Below are positions 18,259 to 26,823 of a stretch of DNA of 64,000 bases, in pieces. Position 1 is the first letter of the stretch, and every line of letters starts with the position of its first letter. A program made the position numbers and the translations under genes. Location of the stretch: the NCBI RefSeq assembly GCF_002001105.1, contig NZ_MUNP01000059.1:124001-188000 (forward strand). Reading direction: 5' to 3'. This DNA is from Rhodanobacter sp. C06 (GTDB taxonomy: Bacteria; Pseudomonadota; Gammaproteobacteria; Xanthomonadales; Rhodanobacteraceae). The notes beneath the pieces were generated by a model. It saw nothing but the letters and a program-made list of their open reading frames with translations, did not search any database and was not told where the DNA came from.

Positions 18259-19119
18259 ATGAACGTTTCCACACACCTGGTCGATGTTGAAGGTGCCCGT
18301 CTGCACGTCGAGGAATCCGGCAGCGGCGACACCATCGCCATGCTGCACGGGTTCCTGGTCGACAGCGGCCAGTGGGACGCGGAGTTCGCCGCGTTGTCGC
18401 GCGACCATCGCGTGCTTCGCCACGACGCGCGCGGCTTCGGCCGCTCGACCATCGAGCCGGGCGTGGCCTACGCCCACCATGAGGATTTCGCCGCGGTGCT
18501 CGATGCCTGCGGCGTGCAACGCACCGCACTGCTGGCCTGCTCCGGCGGCGCTGCCATCGCGCTGGATTTCGCGCTGGCGCATCCCGAGCGGGTCAGTGCG
18601 ATGGTCTTCGTGGGCGCCGGCTACTGGGGCCAGTTCGCGAACGGTACGCCGGCCGCGCGCGCCTTCATGCAGGCCTTGGGCAGCTATGACGTGCCGGGCC
18701 TGATCGACAGCTCGCTGCGTGCCTTCACCGACGGCCCGCGGCGCCGACCCGAAGACGTGGATGCCATGGTGCGCCGGCGCACCCGCGAGATGACGGCGCA
18801 CAACTTCCGGCGCGAGCCGAACTACTGGCGGCATGCCGCGCACGACCAGCACGAGCCGCAGCCTTCGGCGCTCGAACGTCTGCACGAGATCGCCGCGCCG
18901 ACCCTGCTGATCGTCGGCAGCGAGGACCAGCCCGAGGCGATCGCGCTGTCCGAGCGCATGGCCGCCGGCATCACCGGCGCGCGCCTGCTGCTGGTGCAGG
19001 GTGCCGGCCATCACGCCAACATGGAAGCGCCGGACGTGGTGCTGGCGGAGGTTCGCCGCTGGCTGGCGCGGCATGCGGAGCGCAAAGTGACTGCGGCAGG
19101 CGCGTCAAGCGCTGCCTGA
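18259..19119 (+). CDS. Alpha/beta-fold hydrolase
   Basis: This is a 286-residue protein with the alpha/beta hydrolase order: oxyanion segment MLHGFLVDSGQWD, DARGFGRS, nucleophile elbow ACSGGAAIALD (Ser in C-S-G-G), acid in VGSEDQPEAI and His in GAGHHANMEAPDVVL. Its size and the MLHGF...W sequence fit esterase/haloperoxidase-type hydrolases. It starts 58 bases after the aldo/keto reductase on the same strand and may be cotranscribed with it. The substrate is unknown. Confidence 0.85.
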   Translation: MNVSTHLVDVEGARLHVEESGSGDTIAMLHGFLVDSGQWDAEFAALSRDHRVLRHDARGFGRSTIEPGVAYAHHEDFAAVLDACGVQRTALLACSGGAAIALDFALAHPERVSAMVFVGAGYWGQFANGTPAARAFMQALGSYDVPGLIDSSLRAFTDGPRRRPEDVDAMVRRRTREMTAHNFRREPNYWRHAAHDQHEPQPSALERLHEIAAPTLLIVGSEDQPEAIALSERMAAGITGARLLLVQGAGHHANMEAPDVVLAEVRRWLARHAERKVTAAGASSAA

Positions 19120-19132
19120 GTCTCGCACGGCA

Positions 19133-19166
19133 CAAAAAAGCCGCGCCGGCGATAGCCGGCGCGGCT
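19133..19166 (-). terminator. Rho-independent terminator of the Spy/CpxP-like gene
   Basis: A perfect 12-bp stem (AGCCGCGCCGGC / GCCGGCGCGGCT, 19139-19150 and 19155-19166) with a GATA loop. On the minus strand six T residues follow (A-run at 19133-19138). It lies about 40 bases beyond the stop of the minus-strand gene at 19207. Confidence 0.88.
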
Positions 19167-19206
19167 GCCTGCTGCGCAGCGGGAGGAGGTGCTGCGCAGC
19201 GGGTTC

Positions 19207-19701
19207 TTACTGGCCGCTCGACGATCCGCTGGCCGGATGTTGGGCCTTGAACTGCTGCCACTGCTGCCTGCGGGCCTGCTGCTGCGCTTTCATCGAGGCC
19301 ATCTGCGACTGCTGCGCCGGGGTCAGCACGTTGTAGACCTGTGCGCGGACGTTGGCCATCTGCTGCACGCGAGCGGTGGTGGCGGCGCCTTCGGCCTGGG
19401 CCAGCGAAGCGGCGGCGGCCTGGTAGCCGGGGTCGGTCGGGTTCATCGCCTCGAACGCCTGCCGCTGCTGGCGCAGCGCCTGCCGCTGGCCTTTGTTCTG
19501 CTCGAAGTTGCTCTGCATGATCTGCTTGATGCTGGCTTTCTGGGCGTCGCTCAGGTTGAGCTTGCCGAGCGCCATCATGCCGTGGTGGCCGCCGTGGTGG
19601 CCCCAGCCGCCGTGGTCGGGGGCGCCTTGCGCCGCGACCGCGAAGCTGCCGATGGCCAGCGCCGAGCTGAGGGCCAGACCGAGAATGAGGTTCTTGCGCA
19701 T
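19207..19701 (-). CDS. Spy/CpxP-family periplasmic protein
   Basis: This is a 164-residue secreted protein with a signal peptide (MRKNLILGLALSSALAIGSF, cleavage near AVAAQ-GAP). A His/Gly-rich segment (HGGWGHHGGHHGMM) follows, then a long helical region with two LTxxQ-like motifs (LNLSDAQKASIKQ and VLTPAQQSQM), the signature of Spy and CpxP. These proteins act as periplasmic chaperones; CpxP also holds back the sensor CpxA. The His-rich stretch could bind metal. The gene diverges from a two-component system with a CpxR-type box between them, as cpxP does from cpxRA in E. coli. It has its own terminator. Confidence 0.87.
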   Translation of the reverse strand: MRKNLILGLALSSALAIGSFAVAAQGAPDHGGWGHHGGHHGMMALGKLNLSDAQKASIKQIMQSNFEQNKGQRQALRQQRQAFEAMNPTDPGYQAAAASLAQAEGAATTARVQQMANVRAQVYNVLTPAQQSQMASMKAQQQARRQQWQQFKAQHPASGSSSGQ

Positions 19702-19781
19702 GGTTGTCGCCTCTTGTCGTGGGGGGAGTGGAACGTGTGGCTATTGGACGACATCCGCATGTGTATGTTCTTTGCGGGAGC

Positions 19782-19796
19782 GTAAAGATGGGTAAA
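19782..19796. promoter_or_regulatory. CpxR-type binding box
   Basis: The bases read GTAAA-GATGG-GTAAA, an exact match to the known E. coli CpxR consensus GTAAA-N5-GTAAA. It lies 81 bases upstream of the Spy/CpxP-like start and 60 bases upstream of the response regulator start, so one bound dimer could serve both directions. Confidence 0.8.
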
Positions 19797-19855
19797 GTGC
19801 CTGGGCGGCCATGCTGCCGTTTCGCTTGAATGGGCCACCGAACCCGTGAGCTGCC

Positions 19856-20545
19856 ATGCCCCGTATCCTGATTGCCGACGACGATCGCGCACTGTGCAGC
19901 CTGCTGGCCGAGTACCTGCAGCGCGAAGGCTTCGACGTGGACCTTGCCCACGACGGCGAGGCGGCACTGGCGCGGTTGCACCATGCGGCGCAGCGGCCCG
20001 ACCTGCTGATCCTCGACGTGATGATGCCGGGCCGTGACGGCCTGGAGACGTTGCGCGAACTGCGCATGAAGTACCGCCTGCCGGTGATCATGCTGTCCGC
20101 GCGCGGCGAGCCGGTGGACCGGGTGGTGGGGCTGGAGCTGGGCGCGGACGACTATCTCGCCAAGCCCTGCCTGCCGCGCGAACTGCTGGCGCGCATCCGC
20201 GCGCAGCTGCGGCGCAACGCTCCGGTCGCCACTGCCGCCGATCTGCAGCTCGGCGTGCTGCGGCTGCTGCCCGGCGAGCGCCGCGCCCTGGTCGGCGAGC
20301 AGGAGCTGGCGCTCACCGGCGCCGAATTCCAGCTGCTGCTGGCGCTGGCGCAGCATGCCGGCGAGCTGGTGGACAAGGCCACGCTCACCCGTCTCGCGCT
20401 GGGCCGCGAACTGGAGCGTTACGACCGCAGCATCGACGTGCACGTGAGCCGACTGCGCCACAAGCTGGCCGAGGCCTCGGCGCAGGCGCCGCGCATCGAC
20501 GCGGTGCGCGGCGCCGGCTACGTGCTGGTGGCGGGCGCGCCATGA
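19856..20545 (+). CDS. cpxR: OmpR-family response regulator, CpxR-like
   Basis: This is a 229-residue response regulator. The receiver domain has the acidic pocket IADDD (8-10), the phospho-acceptor D54 in LILDVMMPGRDG, the switch Ser81 and Lys103 (YLAKP). The C-terminal winged-helix domain contains LALTGAEFQLLLALAQHAGE and YDRSIDVHVSRLRHKL. It is followed by a kinase gene with a 4-base overlap and preceded by a CpxR-type box and a divergent Spy/CpxP-like gene. The CpxR name rests mainly on that context; RstA- or generic OmpR-type naming is the alternative. Confidence 0.88.
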   Translation: MPRILIADDDRALCSLLAEYLQREGFDVDLAHDGEAALARLHHAAQRPDLLILDVMMPGRDGLETLRELRMKYRLPVIMLSARGEPVDRVVGLELGADDYLAKPCLPRELLARIRAQLRRNAPVATAADLQLGVLRLLPGERRALVGEQELALTGAEFQLLLALAQHAGELVDKATLTRLALGRELERYDRSIDVHVSRLRHKLAEASAQAPRIDAVRGAGYVLVAGAP

Positions 20546-21909
20546 ACCCGTTCAAGAGCTCGCTGTACTGGCGGCTGCTGCTGTGGTTCTGCGCGGTGAA
20601 CCTGCTGGTGCTGGTGCTGGGCGGCTTCCTCACCCGGCGCTTCATCGAGTACCGCACCGAGGTGGAGATCGACTGGAGCGCACTGGCGCAGTCGGCCGAC
20701 CAGGCCTGGCAGCAGGGCGGCGCGCCGGAGCTCGCAGCCTGGTCCGCGCGGCAGCGCCACGAGGGCATCGAGGCCACGCTGTTCCAGGACGGCCAGCCGC
20801 TGGTGCCGATCCGCCTGCCGCCGTCGGTCTGGCGCGCACTGCCGGGCATGCTGGCGGCTGACCGCGTCCTGGTGCTGCGGCCGTGGCGGGGGCTGTACGC
20901 CTATGTGGCGGTGCAGCCGGTCAGCGGCGCCGACGGCCAGTTGCGCCAGCTGGTGGCGATGAGCCGCTCGCACACGCGGCTGCGTCCGCAGACGCGCGAG
21001 CAGATCCTGTTCGGCGTGCAGCTCGCGTTGTCGCTGCTGTTCATCGGCCTGGTCGGTTGGTGGGTGGCGCGCAGCGTGGCGAAGCCGGTGCAGGCGCTGC
21101 GCGCGGCGGCGCGGCGCATGGCCGCCGGCGAGCTGTCGGCGCGGGTGGATCATCCCGGCGGCGCCACGCGCGACGAGCTGTCCCAGCTCGCCGGCGATTT
21201 CGACGCCATGGCCGAGCGCATCGAGGCGCTGGTCACGCACGATCGCCGCGTGCTGCAGGATCTCTCGCACGAGTTGCGCTCGCCGCTGGCGCGCCTGCAG
21301 CTGATCCTGGATCTGGCCCAGCGCGGCGACGACCCCGCGGCGGCGGAGCGATACTTCCGGCAGGCCGAGCAGGAGATCGAGCGACTCGACCGCATGACCG
21401 GCGACATGCTGGCGCTCTCGCGCATGGAAGGCGGCCTGCCGGGCATGGAGCGCGAGCGCCTGGACTTCGCCGGGCTCGCCCGCGACGGCCTGCAACAGGC
21501 GGTGCTGGAAGCGGACGCGCGCAACATCCGCTTGCACTGGTCGCCGGTCGACGGGCCGGTCGAAGCGATCGGCAGCTCGGTGCTGCTGGAGCGTGCGCTC
21601 GGCAACCTGATCGCCAACGCGATCAAGTACAGCCCCGAAGGCGGTCGCGTGGAGCTGGCGGTGCGCGCCATCGATGGGCAGGCCGAATGCCTGGTGCGCG
21701 ACCACGGCCCCGGCGTGCCCGAGGCCGAGCTGGATTCGTTGTTCCGGCCGTTCTTTCGCGGCAGCAACGCTGCACGTGCCGACGGCCACGGCTTGGGCCT
21801 GGCCATCGCGCAACGCGTGGCGAAGGCGCACGGCGGCGAGATCCTCGCCCGCAACGCCGAGGGCGGTGGGCTGGAAGTCGCGTTGCGCCTGCCGCTGGCG
21901 TCCGCTTGA
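20542..21909 (+). CDS. cpxA: Sensor histidine kinase, CpxA-like
   Basis: This is a 455-residue inner-membrane kinase. One membrane helix lies near residues 12-32 and a second near 155-175, with a periplasmic sensor domain of about 120 residues between them. A HAMP linker follows (RSVAKPVQALRAAARRMAAG). The dimerisation helix carries the phospho-acceptor His (about residue 243, LQDLSHELRSPLARL), and the ATPase domain has LIANAIKYSPEGG, VRDHGPGVP and DGHGLGLAIAQRV. It phosphorylates the overlapping response regulator. By analogy with Cpx it would sense misfolded envelope proteins. Confidence 0.88.
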   Translation: MNPFKSSLYWRLLLWFCAVNLLVLVLGGFLTRRFIEYRTEVEIDWSALAQSADQAWQQGGAPELAAWSARQRHEGIEATLFQDGQPLVPIRLPPSVWRALPGMLAADRVLVLRPWRGLYAYVAVQPVSGADGQLRQLVAMSRSHTRLRPQTREQILFGVQLALSLLFIGLVGWWVARSVAKPVQALRAAARRMAAGELSARVDHPGGATRDELSQLAGDFDAMAERIEALVTHDRRVLQDLSHELRSPLARLQLILDLAQRGDDPAAAERYFRQAEQEIERLDRMTGDMLALSRMEGGLPGMERERLDFAGLARDGLQQAVLEADARNIRLHWSPVDGPVEAIGSSVLLERALGNLIANAIKYSPEGGRVELAVRAIDGQAECLVRDHGPGVPEAELDSLFRPFFRGSNAARADGHGLGLAIAQRVAKAHGGEILARNAEGGGLEVALRLPLASA

Positions 21910-21963
21910 AAAGTGCGGCCAAGGATGGCCGCCCGTTTGATTCTCGCGATCAGGGATGATCGC

Positions 21964-23022
21964 GTGAGCACCACTCGAGCCGCTACGCAAACCCCGCGCG
22001 ATTTGCCACACTCGCGCTTTGCCACCGACCCGGCGATGCGCCGCAACGCTCTCGCAGCCGTGGGACTGGCGCTGTGCGCGGCGCTGTTCTTCACGATGAC
22101 CTACGTGCTCAACCGCAGCCTGGTGACCGGCGGCGGGCATTGGGCGTGGGCAGTGATCCTGCGCTACCTCATCACCTTGCCGCTGCTGGCGCTGGCGTTG
22201 CCGTGGCGCGGCGGGCTGGGTGAGTTGCCGCGCGAACTGCGTGCGCATCCGCGCGCGTGGCTGACCTGGAGCAGCGTGGGTTTCGTGCTGTTCGGCGTGC
22301 CGCTGACCTGGGCCGCGGGCAGCGGGCCGGCATGGCTGGTGGCGGGCAGCTTCCAGACCACGGTGTTGGCCGGGCCGCTGCTGGCGCCGCTGATCTACCG
22401 CGATGCGCGGCGACGGCTGGCCTGGCCCACGCTGGCGATCGGCGCGCTGATCGTGGTCGGCGTGTTCGCGCTGCAATGGGGGCACGCCCATGGCCGTCTG
22501 AGCGAGAGCGACTGGCTCGCGGCAGGCGCGGTGGTGCTGGCCGCGTTCGCCTACCCGCTGGGCAACCGCATGCTGCTGCTGCACCTGGAAACCAGCGTGC
22601 AGCGGGTGAACGCGCTGCAGCGCGTGTTCGGCATGACGCTGTGCAGCTGGCCGCTGTGGCTGCTGTTCGCCGTGGTCGCCCTGTGCACCGTTGGGCTGCC
22701 GAGCTGGCGCGAAGTGCTGCTCGCCGGTGGCGTGGCGCTGTCCTCGGGCGTGATCGCCACCGTGCTGTTCTTCGCCGCCACCGACCGCGTGCGCACGCAA
22801 CCCACCGCACTGGCCGCGGTGGAGGCCATGCAGGCGGCCGAGCTGCTGTTCACCACGGCGCTGGGCGCGGCCCTGCTCGGCGAGGCGTGGCCGCACGGTT
22901 GGGCGGCGCTGGGTGCGCTGGCGATCGTGGTCGGCATCGCGCTGTTCGGCTGGGTCAGCGGCCGCGACGCAGCCGGTGACGAGGCGGCCACGCGTGCGCT
23001 GCGAAGCGATCGCAGTGCCTGA
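21964..23022 (+). CDS. DMT-superfamily multidrug-efflux-like transporter
   Basis: This is a polytopic protein of about 352 residues with roughly ten hydrophobic segments from residue 25 on, beginning ALAAVGLALCAALFFTMTYV. The phrases SFQTTVLAGPLLAPLIYRD and ALAAVEAMQAAELLFTTALG resemble the EmrE-type multidrug-resistance family within the drug/metabolite transporter superfamily. The start is uncertain: the GTG at 21964 has AGGGA upstream, a GTG at 21913 and an ATG at 21925 give a longer N terminus, and an ATG at 22036 directly precedes the first helix. It follows the kinase gene closely and could be under the same envelope-stress control. Substrate unknown. Confidence 0.75.
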   Translation: MSTTRAATQTPRDLPHSRFATDPAMRRNALAAVGLALCAALFFTMTYVLNRSLVTGGGHWAWAVILRYLITLPLLALALPWRGGLGELPRELRAHPRAWLTWSSVGFVLFGVPLTWAAGSGPAWLVAGSFQTTVLAGPLLAPLIYRDARRRLAWPTLAIGALIVVGVFALQWGHAHGRLSESDWLAAGAVVLAAFAYPLGNRMLLLHLETSVQRVNALQRVFGMTLCSWPLWLLFAVVALCTVGLPSWREVLLAGGVALSSGVIATVLFFAATDRVRTQPTALAAVEAMQAAELLFTTALGAALLGEAWPHGWAALGALAIVVGIALFGWVSGRDAAGDEAATRALRSDRSA

Positions 23023-23114
23023 TAGCTTCAAATGATTGCGTATTGAATCGTTTTCTTGCGAAAAACTGACCAACGGGTTACATATCCGGTTCCGATCATC
23101 CGTCAGGGGCCGCC

Positions 23115-26100
23115 ATGCGCCATCCACGAACCCTTCGCCCACGAGCCCTCGGCTTGCTCGCCAGCGCACTGCTCGCCGGCAGCACCGGCGCCGCCCTGGC
23201 GCAGCCGCAGACGCTGGCCGACGGCGTGCAGTTGCGCTGGAACGCCGACCAGTTAGGTAACCACCGTTATACCGTCGCGGTGGCCAAACCCGCAGACGCG
23301 GTACAGGTGACGATTCCCTGGCATCGCCGCGACCGCCATCCGGAGAACGTGGCGACCATCGTGGTGGGCCCGGACGGCCAAGTGGTGGCCAACGTGCTGC
23401 GCGAGCGCATCGACCAGGTCTCCGGAAGCCTGGTGTTCGAGGCGAAGCAGGCCGGTACCTACGCGATCTACTACCAGCCCTATGTCAGCAACGGCCGCTC
23501 GAACTACCCCACGGTGACGTACCGCGCGCCGACCGACACCGCCGACGCCGCCTGGGTGAAGAAGAACGGCCTGGCCGATCCGCACCGCGTGGTGCAGCTG
23601 CCGCAGGCGCGCGTGCTGGGCTATCAGGCGGTGGACGCGTTCGACGCCTATACCGACATGGAACGCGTCGCCGCACCGGCCGAACTGCAGCGCCTGCTGA
23701 CGGCGAACCCGGACCAGCCCTGGCTGCTGTTCCCGGAGACGCGCGAACACCCGATCCGCATGTTCGACCAGATTCCCGAGCGCTGGGCCGAGCGTGGCGC
23801 GGGCGGCACGCTGGCGGATCACGCGCCACGCGGCGAATACCTGAGCTTCCAGGTCGGCCTGTGGGCCGCGCGTGCCGCGGCACAGGACGTGCGCGTGGGC
23901 TTCAGTGAATTGCACGGCCCGGACGGCGCGACGATCCCCGCCACCCGGCTCACCTGCTTCAACCTCGGCGGCATCGACTACATCGGCAAGCCGTTCACCA
24001 ATCGCCTCGACGTGGCGCAAGGCCGCGTGCAGCCGTTGTGGATGGGGCTGGACATTTCCGCCGACGCGAAGCCCGGCACTTACCGCGGCACGCTGACGAT
24101 CACGGCCGACGGCGCACCGCCGCGCGAGGTGCCGCTGGCGATCACCGTTGACGCGGGCGAGGCCGTGGCGCACGGCGACGACGAGCCGTCCAGGCTCACG
24201 CGCCTGCGCTGGCTCAACTCCACGCTGGCGCAGAACAACGACCTGGTGAAGCCGTTCACCGCGGTGACGGTGCAGGGAGACAAGCTCGGCATCCTCGGCC
24301 GCACGGTCACGCTGGCGCCCAGCGGCCTGCCGGCGCAGATCGACAGCTTCTTCGACGAGCGCATGACCGGCTACGCGAAGACGCCGCGCGCACTGCTCGC
24401 CGCGCCGATACGCCTCGTGGTGCAGGACGCCGCCGGCACGCATGCGCTGGGCGCATCGGGCACGCCGAACGTGCAGGTCGACGGCCCCGGCAAGGTGCAC
24501 TGGCAGGTGGCGGGGCAGGCCGGTCCGCTGAAGGGTGAGGTGAGCGCCAGCCTGGAGATGGACGGCACGCTCAGCTACACGATCGCGCTCACCGCCAAGC
24601 AGGCGGTGAAGCTAGCCGACATCCGGCTGGAAATCCCGCTGGCGAATGACGTGGCGCAGTACGAGCTGGGCCTGGGTCGCACCGGTGCGGCCGCGCCGGA
24701 CAGCTACGCGTGGAAGTGGAACGTCGAGAACAACCAGGACGGCGCCTGGATCGGCGCGGTGAACGCGGGCCTGGAATTCCACCTGCGCGACGAGCATTAC
24801 CAACGGCCGCTCAACACGAACTTCTACCACCAGCAGCCGCTGGTGATGCCGACCTCGTGGGACAACGCGGGCGCCGGTGGCATCATGCTGAAGCGCGAAG
24901 GCGCGCGCTATCTGGTCAAGGCTTTCAGCGGCGCGCGCACGATGGCGGCGGGGCAGACGCTGCACTACGACCTCGTGCTGCGCGTCACGCCGTTCAAGAC
25001 GATCAAGCCGGCGGAGCACTTCGCCAATCGCTACTTCCACAAGTACGCCGACCTCGATCTGATCAAGGCCGACGGCGCGAACGTGGTGAACATCCACCAC
25101 GGCACGCCGATCAATCCGTGGATCAACTATCCCTTCCTCACGCCCGATGCGATGAAGGCCTACGTCGACCAGGCGCACGCGCTGGGCATGCGGGTGAAGA
25201 TCTACGACACCGTGCGCGAACTGTCCGACCGCGCGCCCGAGCTGCCGATGCTGGAAAGCCTCACCGGTTGCCGCATCGGCACGGACGGCAAGGCCGCGCC
25301 GGGGCCGTGCAGCGAGGTGATCAGCCGCGGCAAGGGCGGTGGCTTCTCCTGGCTGCAGGAGCACCTGGACGGCGACTACATCGCCGCCTGGCACGTGCCG
25401 GAGAACCGCGACGCGGCGGTGATCGACGCGGGACAAAGCCGCTGGCACAACTACTACATCGAGGGGCTGGACTGGCTGGCGCGCAACATCGGCATCGACG
25501 GCCTGTACCTCGACGACGTGGCCTACGATCGCACCACCATGAAGCGCGTGCGCAAGGTGCTGGACGCGCATCGCCCGCACGCGCTGATCGACCTGCATTC
25601 GGCCAGCCAGTACAACCCGCGCGACGGCTACATCAACAGCGCGCTGCTCTACATGGGCTTGTTCCCGTACATCGACCGGCTGTGGTTCGGCGAGGAGTTC
25701 GACTACGAGCACACCTCGCCCGCGTACTGGCTCACCGAGATGTCCGGCATCCCCTATGGCCTGATGGGCGAGATGCTGCAGAACGACGGCAACCCGTGGC
25801 GCGGCATGCTGTTCGGCATGACCAGCCGGCTGGGCTGGTCCAAGGGCAGCGACCCGCGCCCGCTGTGGCAGCTGTGGGACGCGTTCGGCATCGAGCAGGC
25901 CGACATGGTCGGCTGGTGGGTGCGCGACACGCCGGTGAAGACCGACCACAAGGACGTGCTCGCCACCAGCTACGTGCGCAAGGGCGACAAGACCCTGGTC
26001 GCGCTGGCCTCGTGGGCGCCGGGCACCGTGCAGGTGAAACTCGCAATCGACTGGAAGGCGCTGGGCTTGGATCCGAAGCACGTCCGCCTGGTGGCGACCG

Positions 26101-26201
26101 CGGTGCAGAATTTCCAGCCGGCCGCCACGTTCCAGCCCGGCGACGCGATCCCGGTGGAGCCGGGCAAGGGCTGGCTGCTGGAGCTTGAGTCGACGCACTG
26201 A
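23115..26201 (+). CDS. Large secreted glycoside-hydrolase-like protein
   Basis: This is a 1028-residue exported protein with a signal peptide (RALGLLASALLAGSTGAALA-QPQ). A beta-sandwich-like N-terminal half (about 30-500) follows, including an acidic-patch region LGGIDYIGKPFTNRLDVAQG. A TIM-barrel-like part (about 640-960) contains ADGANVVNIHHGTPINPW, AYVDQAHALGMRVKIYDTVR, NIGIDGLYLDDVAYDR (about 790-805) and HALIDLHSASQYNPRDGY. The GIDGLYLDD strand end is typical of catalytic barrels of alpha-galactosidase or GH123-like enzymes. The best guess is the GH123/DUF6067-type group, with an unknown glycan as substrate. No SusCD or TonB receptor lies nearby. The short C-terminal domain looks like a beta-sandwich. 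Confidence 0.7.
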   Translation: MRHPRTLRPRALGLLASALLAGSTGAALAQPQTLADGVQLRWNADQLGNHRYTVAVAKPADAVQVTIPWHRRDRHPENVATIVVGPDGQVVANVLRERIDQVSGSLVFEAKQAGTYAIYYQPYVSNGRSNYPTVTYRAPTDTADAAWVKKNGLADPHRVVQLPQARVLGYQAVDAFDAYTDMERVAAPAELQRLLTANPDQPWLLFPETREHPIRMFDQIPERWAERGAGGTLADHAPRGEYLSFQVGLWAARAAAQDVRVGFSELHGPDGATIPATRLTCFNLGGIDYIGKPFTNRLDVAQGRVQPLWMGLDISADAKPGTYRGTLTITADGAPPREVPLAITVDAGEAVAHGDDEPSRLTRLRWLNSTLAQNNDLVKPFTAVTVQGDKLGILGRTVTLAPSGLPAQIDSFFDERMTGYAKTPRALLAAPIRLVVQDAAGTHALGASGTPNVQVDGPGKVHWQVAGQAGPLKGEVSASLEMDGTLSYTIALTAKQAVKLADIRLEIPLANDVAQYELGLGRTGAAAPDSYAWKWNVENNQDGAWIGAVNAGLEFHLRDEHYQRPLNTNFYHQQPLVMPTSWDNAGAGGIMLKREGARYLVKAFSGARTMAAGQTLHYDLVLRVTPFKTIKPAEHFANRYFHKYADLDLIKADGANVVNIHHGTPINPWINYPFLTPDAMKAYVDQAHALGMRVKIYDTVRELSDRAPELPMLESLTGCRIGTDGKAAPGPCSEVISRGKGGGFSWLQEHLDGDYIAAWHVPENRDAAVIDAGQSRWHNYYIEGLDWLARNIGIDGLYLDDVAYDRTTMKRVRKVLDAHRPHALIDLHSASQYNPRDGYINSALLYMGLFPYIDRLWFGEEFDYEHTSPAYWLTEMSGIPYGLMGEMLQNDGNPWRGMLFGMTSRLGWSKGSDPRPLWQLWDAFGIEQADMVGWWVRDTPVKTDHKDVLATSYVRKGDKTLVALASWAPGTVQVKLAIDWKALGLDPKHVRLVATAVQNFQPAATFQPGDAIPVEPGKGWLLELESTH

Positions 26202-26338
26202 GTGTCGACCCTGTGCGAGCCGCGAAAGCCTGTGACGACCGGCACAGGCTTTCGCGGATGCCGAAGCGTACACAGCATCCTCCCCCGACGCGTTGCCGCG
26301 CCGGTTTGCGCTACCCCACGTATCGAGGACTGCCACGC

Positions 26339-26788
26339 ATGAACCAGATCGGTCGAGCCATACTCTGCGGCGGCCTCGTCGCCGGCACCATCGATATCGG
26401 CGCCGCGGCACTGATCAGCCATCTCAACCCTGCCGTGATCCTGCACGCGATTGCCAGCGGCGTGCTGGGCAAGGCTTCGTTCGTGGGTGGTGCTACGGCT
26501 GCGTGGCTGGGACTGGGTCTGCAGTGGGCGATGTCGCTGTTGATCGCCGCGATCTTCGCGACCACCGCCAGGCGCATGGCCTGGTTGCGCCGCCGCTGGC
26601 TGCCGGCGGGGCTGGCCTACGGCGTGGCGGTCTATGTGGTGATGAATTACGTGGTGGTGCCGCTGTCCGCCGCGCCATTCAAGGCGCCGGCCGCGCCGAC
26701 GCTGATCGTGGCGAACCTGCTCGCCATGCTGCTGTTCGGCCTGATCGTGGCGTTCTTCGCGCGCACCGTTGCCGCGCGCGCGAACTGA
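26339..26788 (+). CDS. Four-helix integral membrane protein of unknown function
   Basis: This is a 149-residue protein with four predicted membrane helices: ILCGGLVAGTIDIGAAALIS, QWAMSLLIAAIFATT, LAYGVAVYVVMNYVVVPLS and LIVANLLAMLLFGLIVAFFA. A GAGGA sequence about 10 bases upstream supports the ATG at 26339. I do not recognise a named family with confidence; similar small proteins are annotated as hypothetical or DUF1440-like. It lies 137 bases after the secreted hydrolase and 35 bases before the TolB-like gene. Confidence 0.65.
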   Translation: MNQIGRAILCGGLVAGTIDIGAAALISHLNPAVILHAIASGVLGKASFVGGATAAWLGLGLQWAMSLLIAAIFATTARRMAWLRRRWLPAGLAYGVAVYVVMNYVVVPLSAAPFKAPAAPTLIVANLLAMLLFGLIVAFFARTVAARAN

Positions 26789-26823
26789 CACCGACATCTT
26801 CCATCCTGTTTCGGAGCATCGAC

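Noticed and set aside
21913-21963. The far upstream GTG start for the DMT-type transporter
   Set aside because: It adds a charged leader with no ribosome site; the GTG at 21964 with AGGGA is preferred, although not proven.
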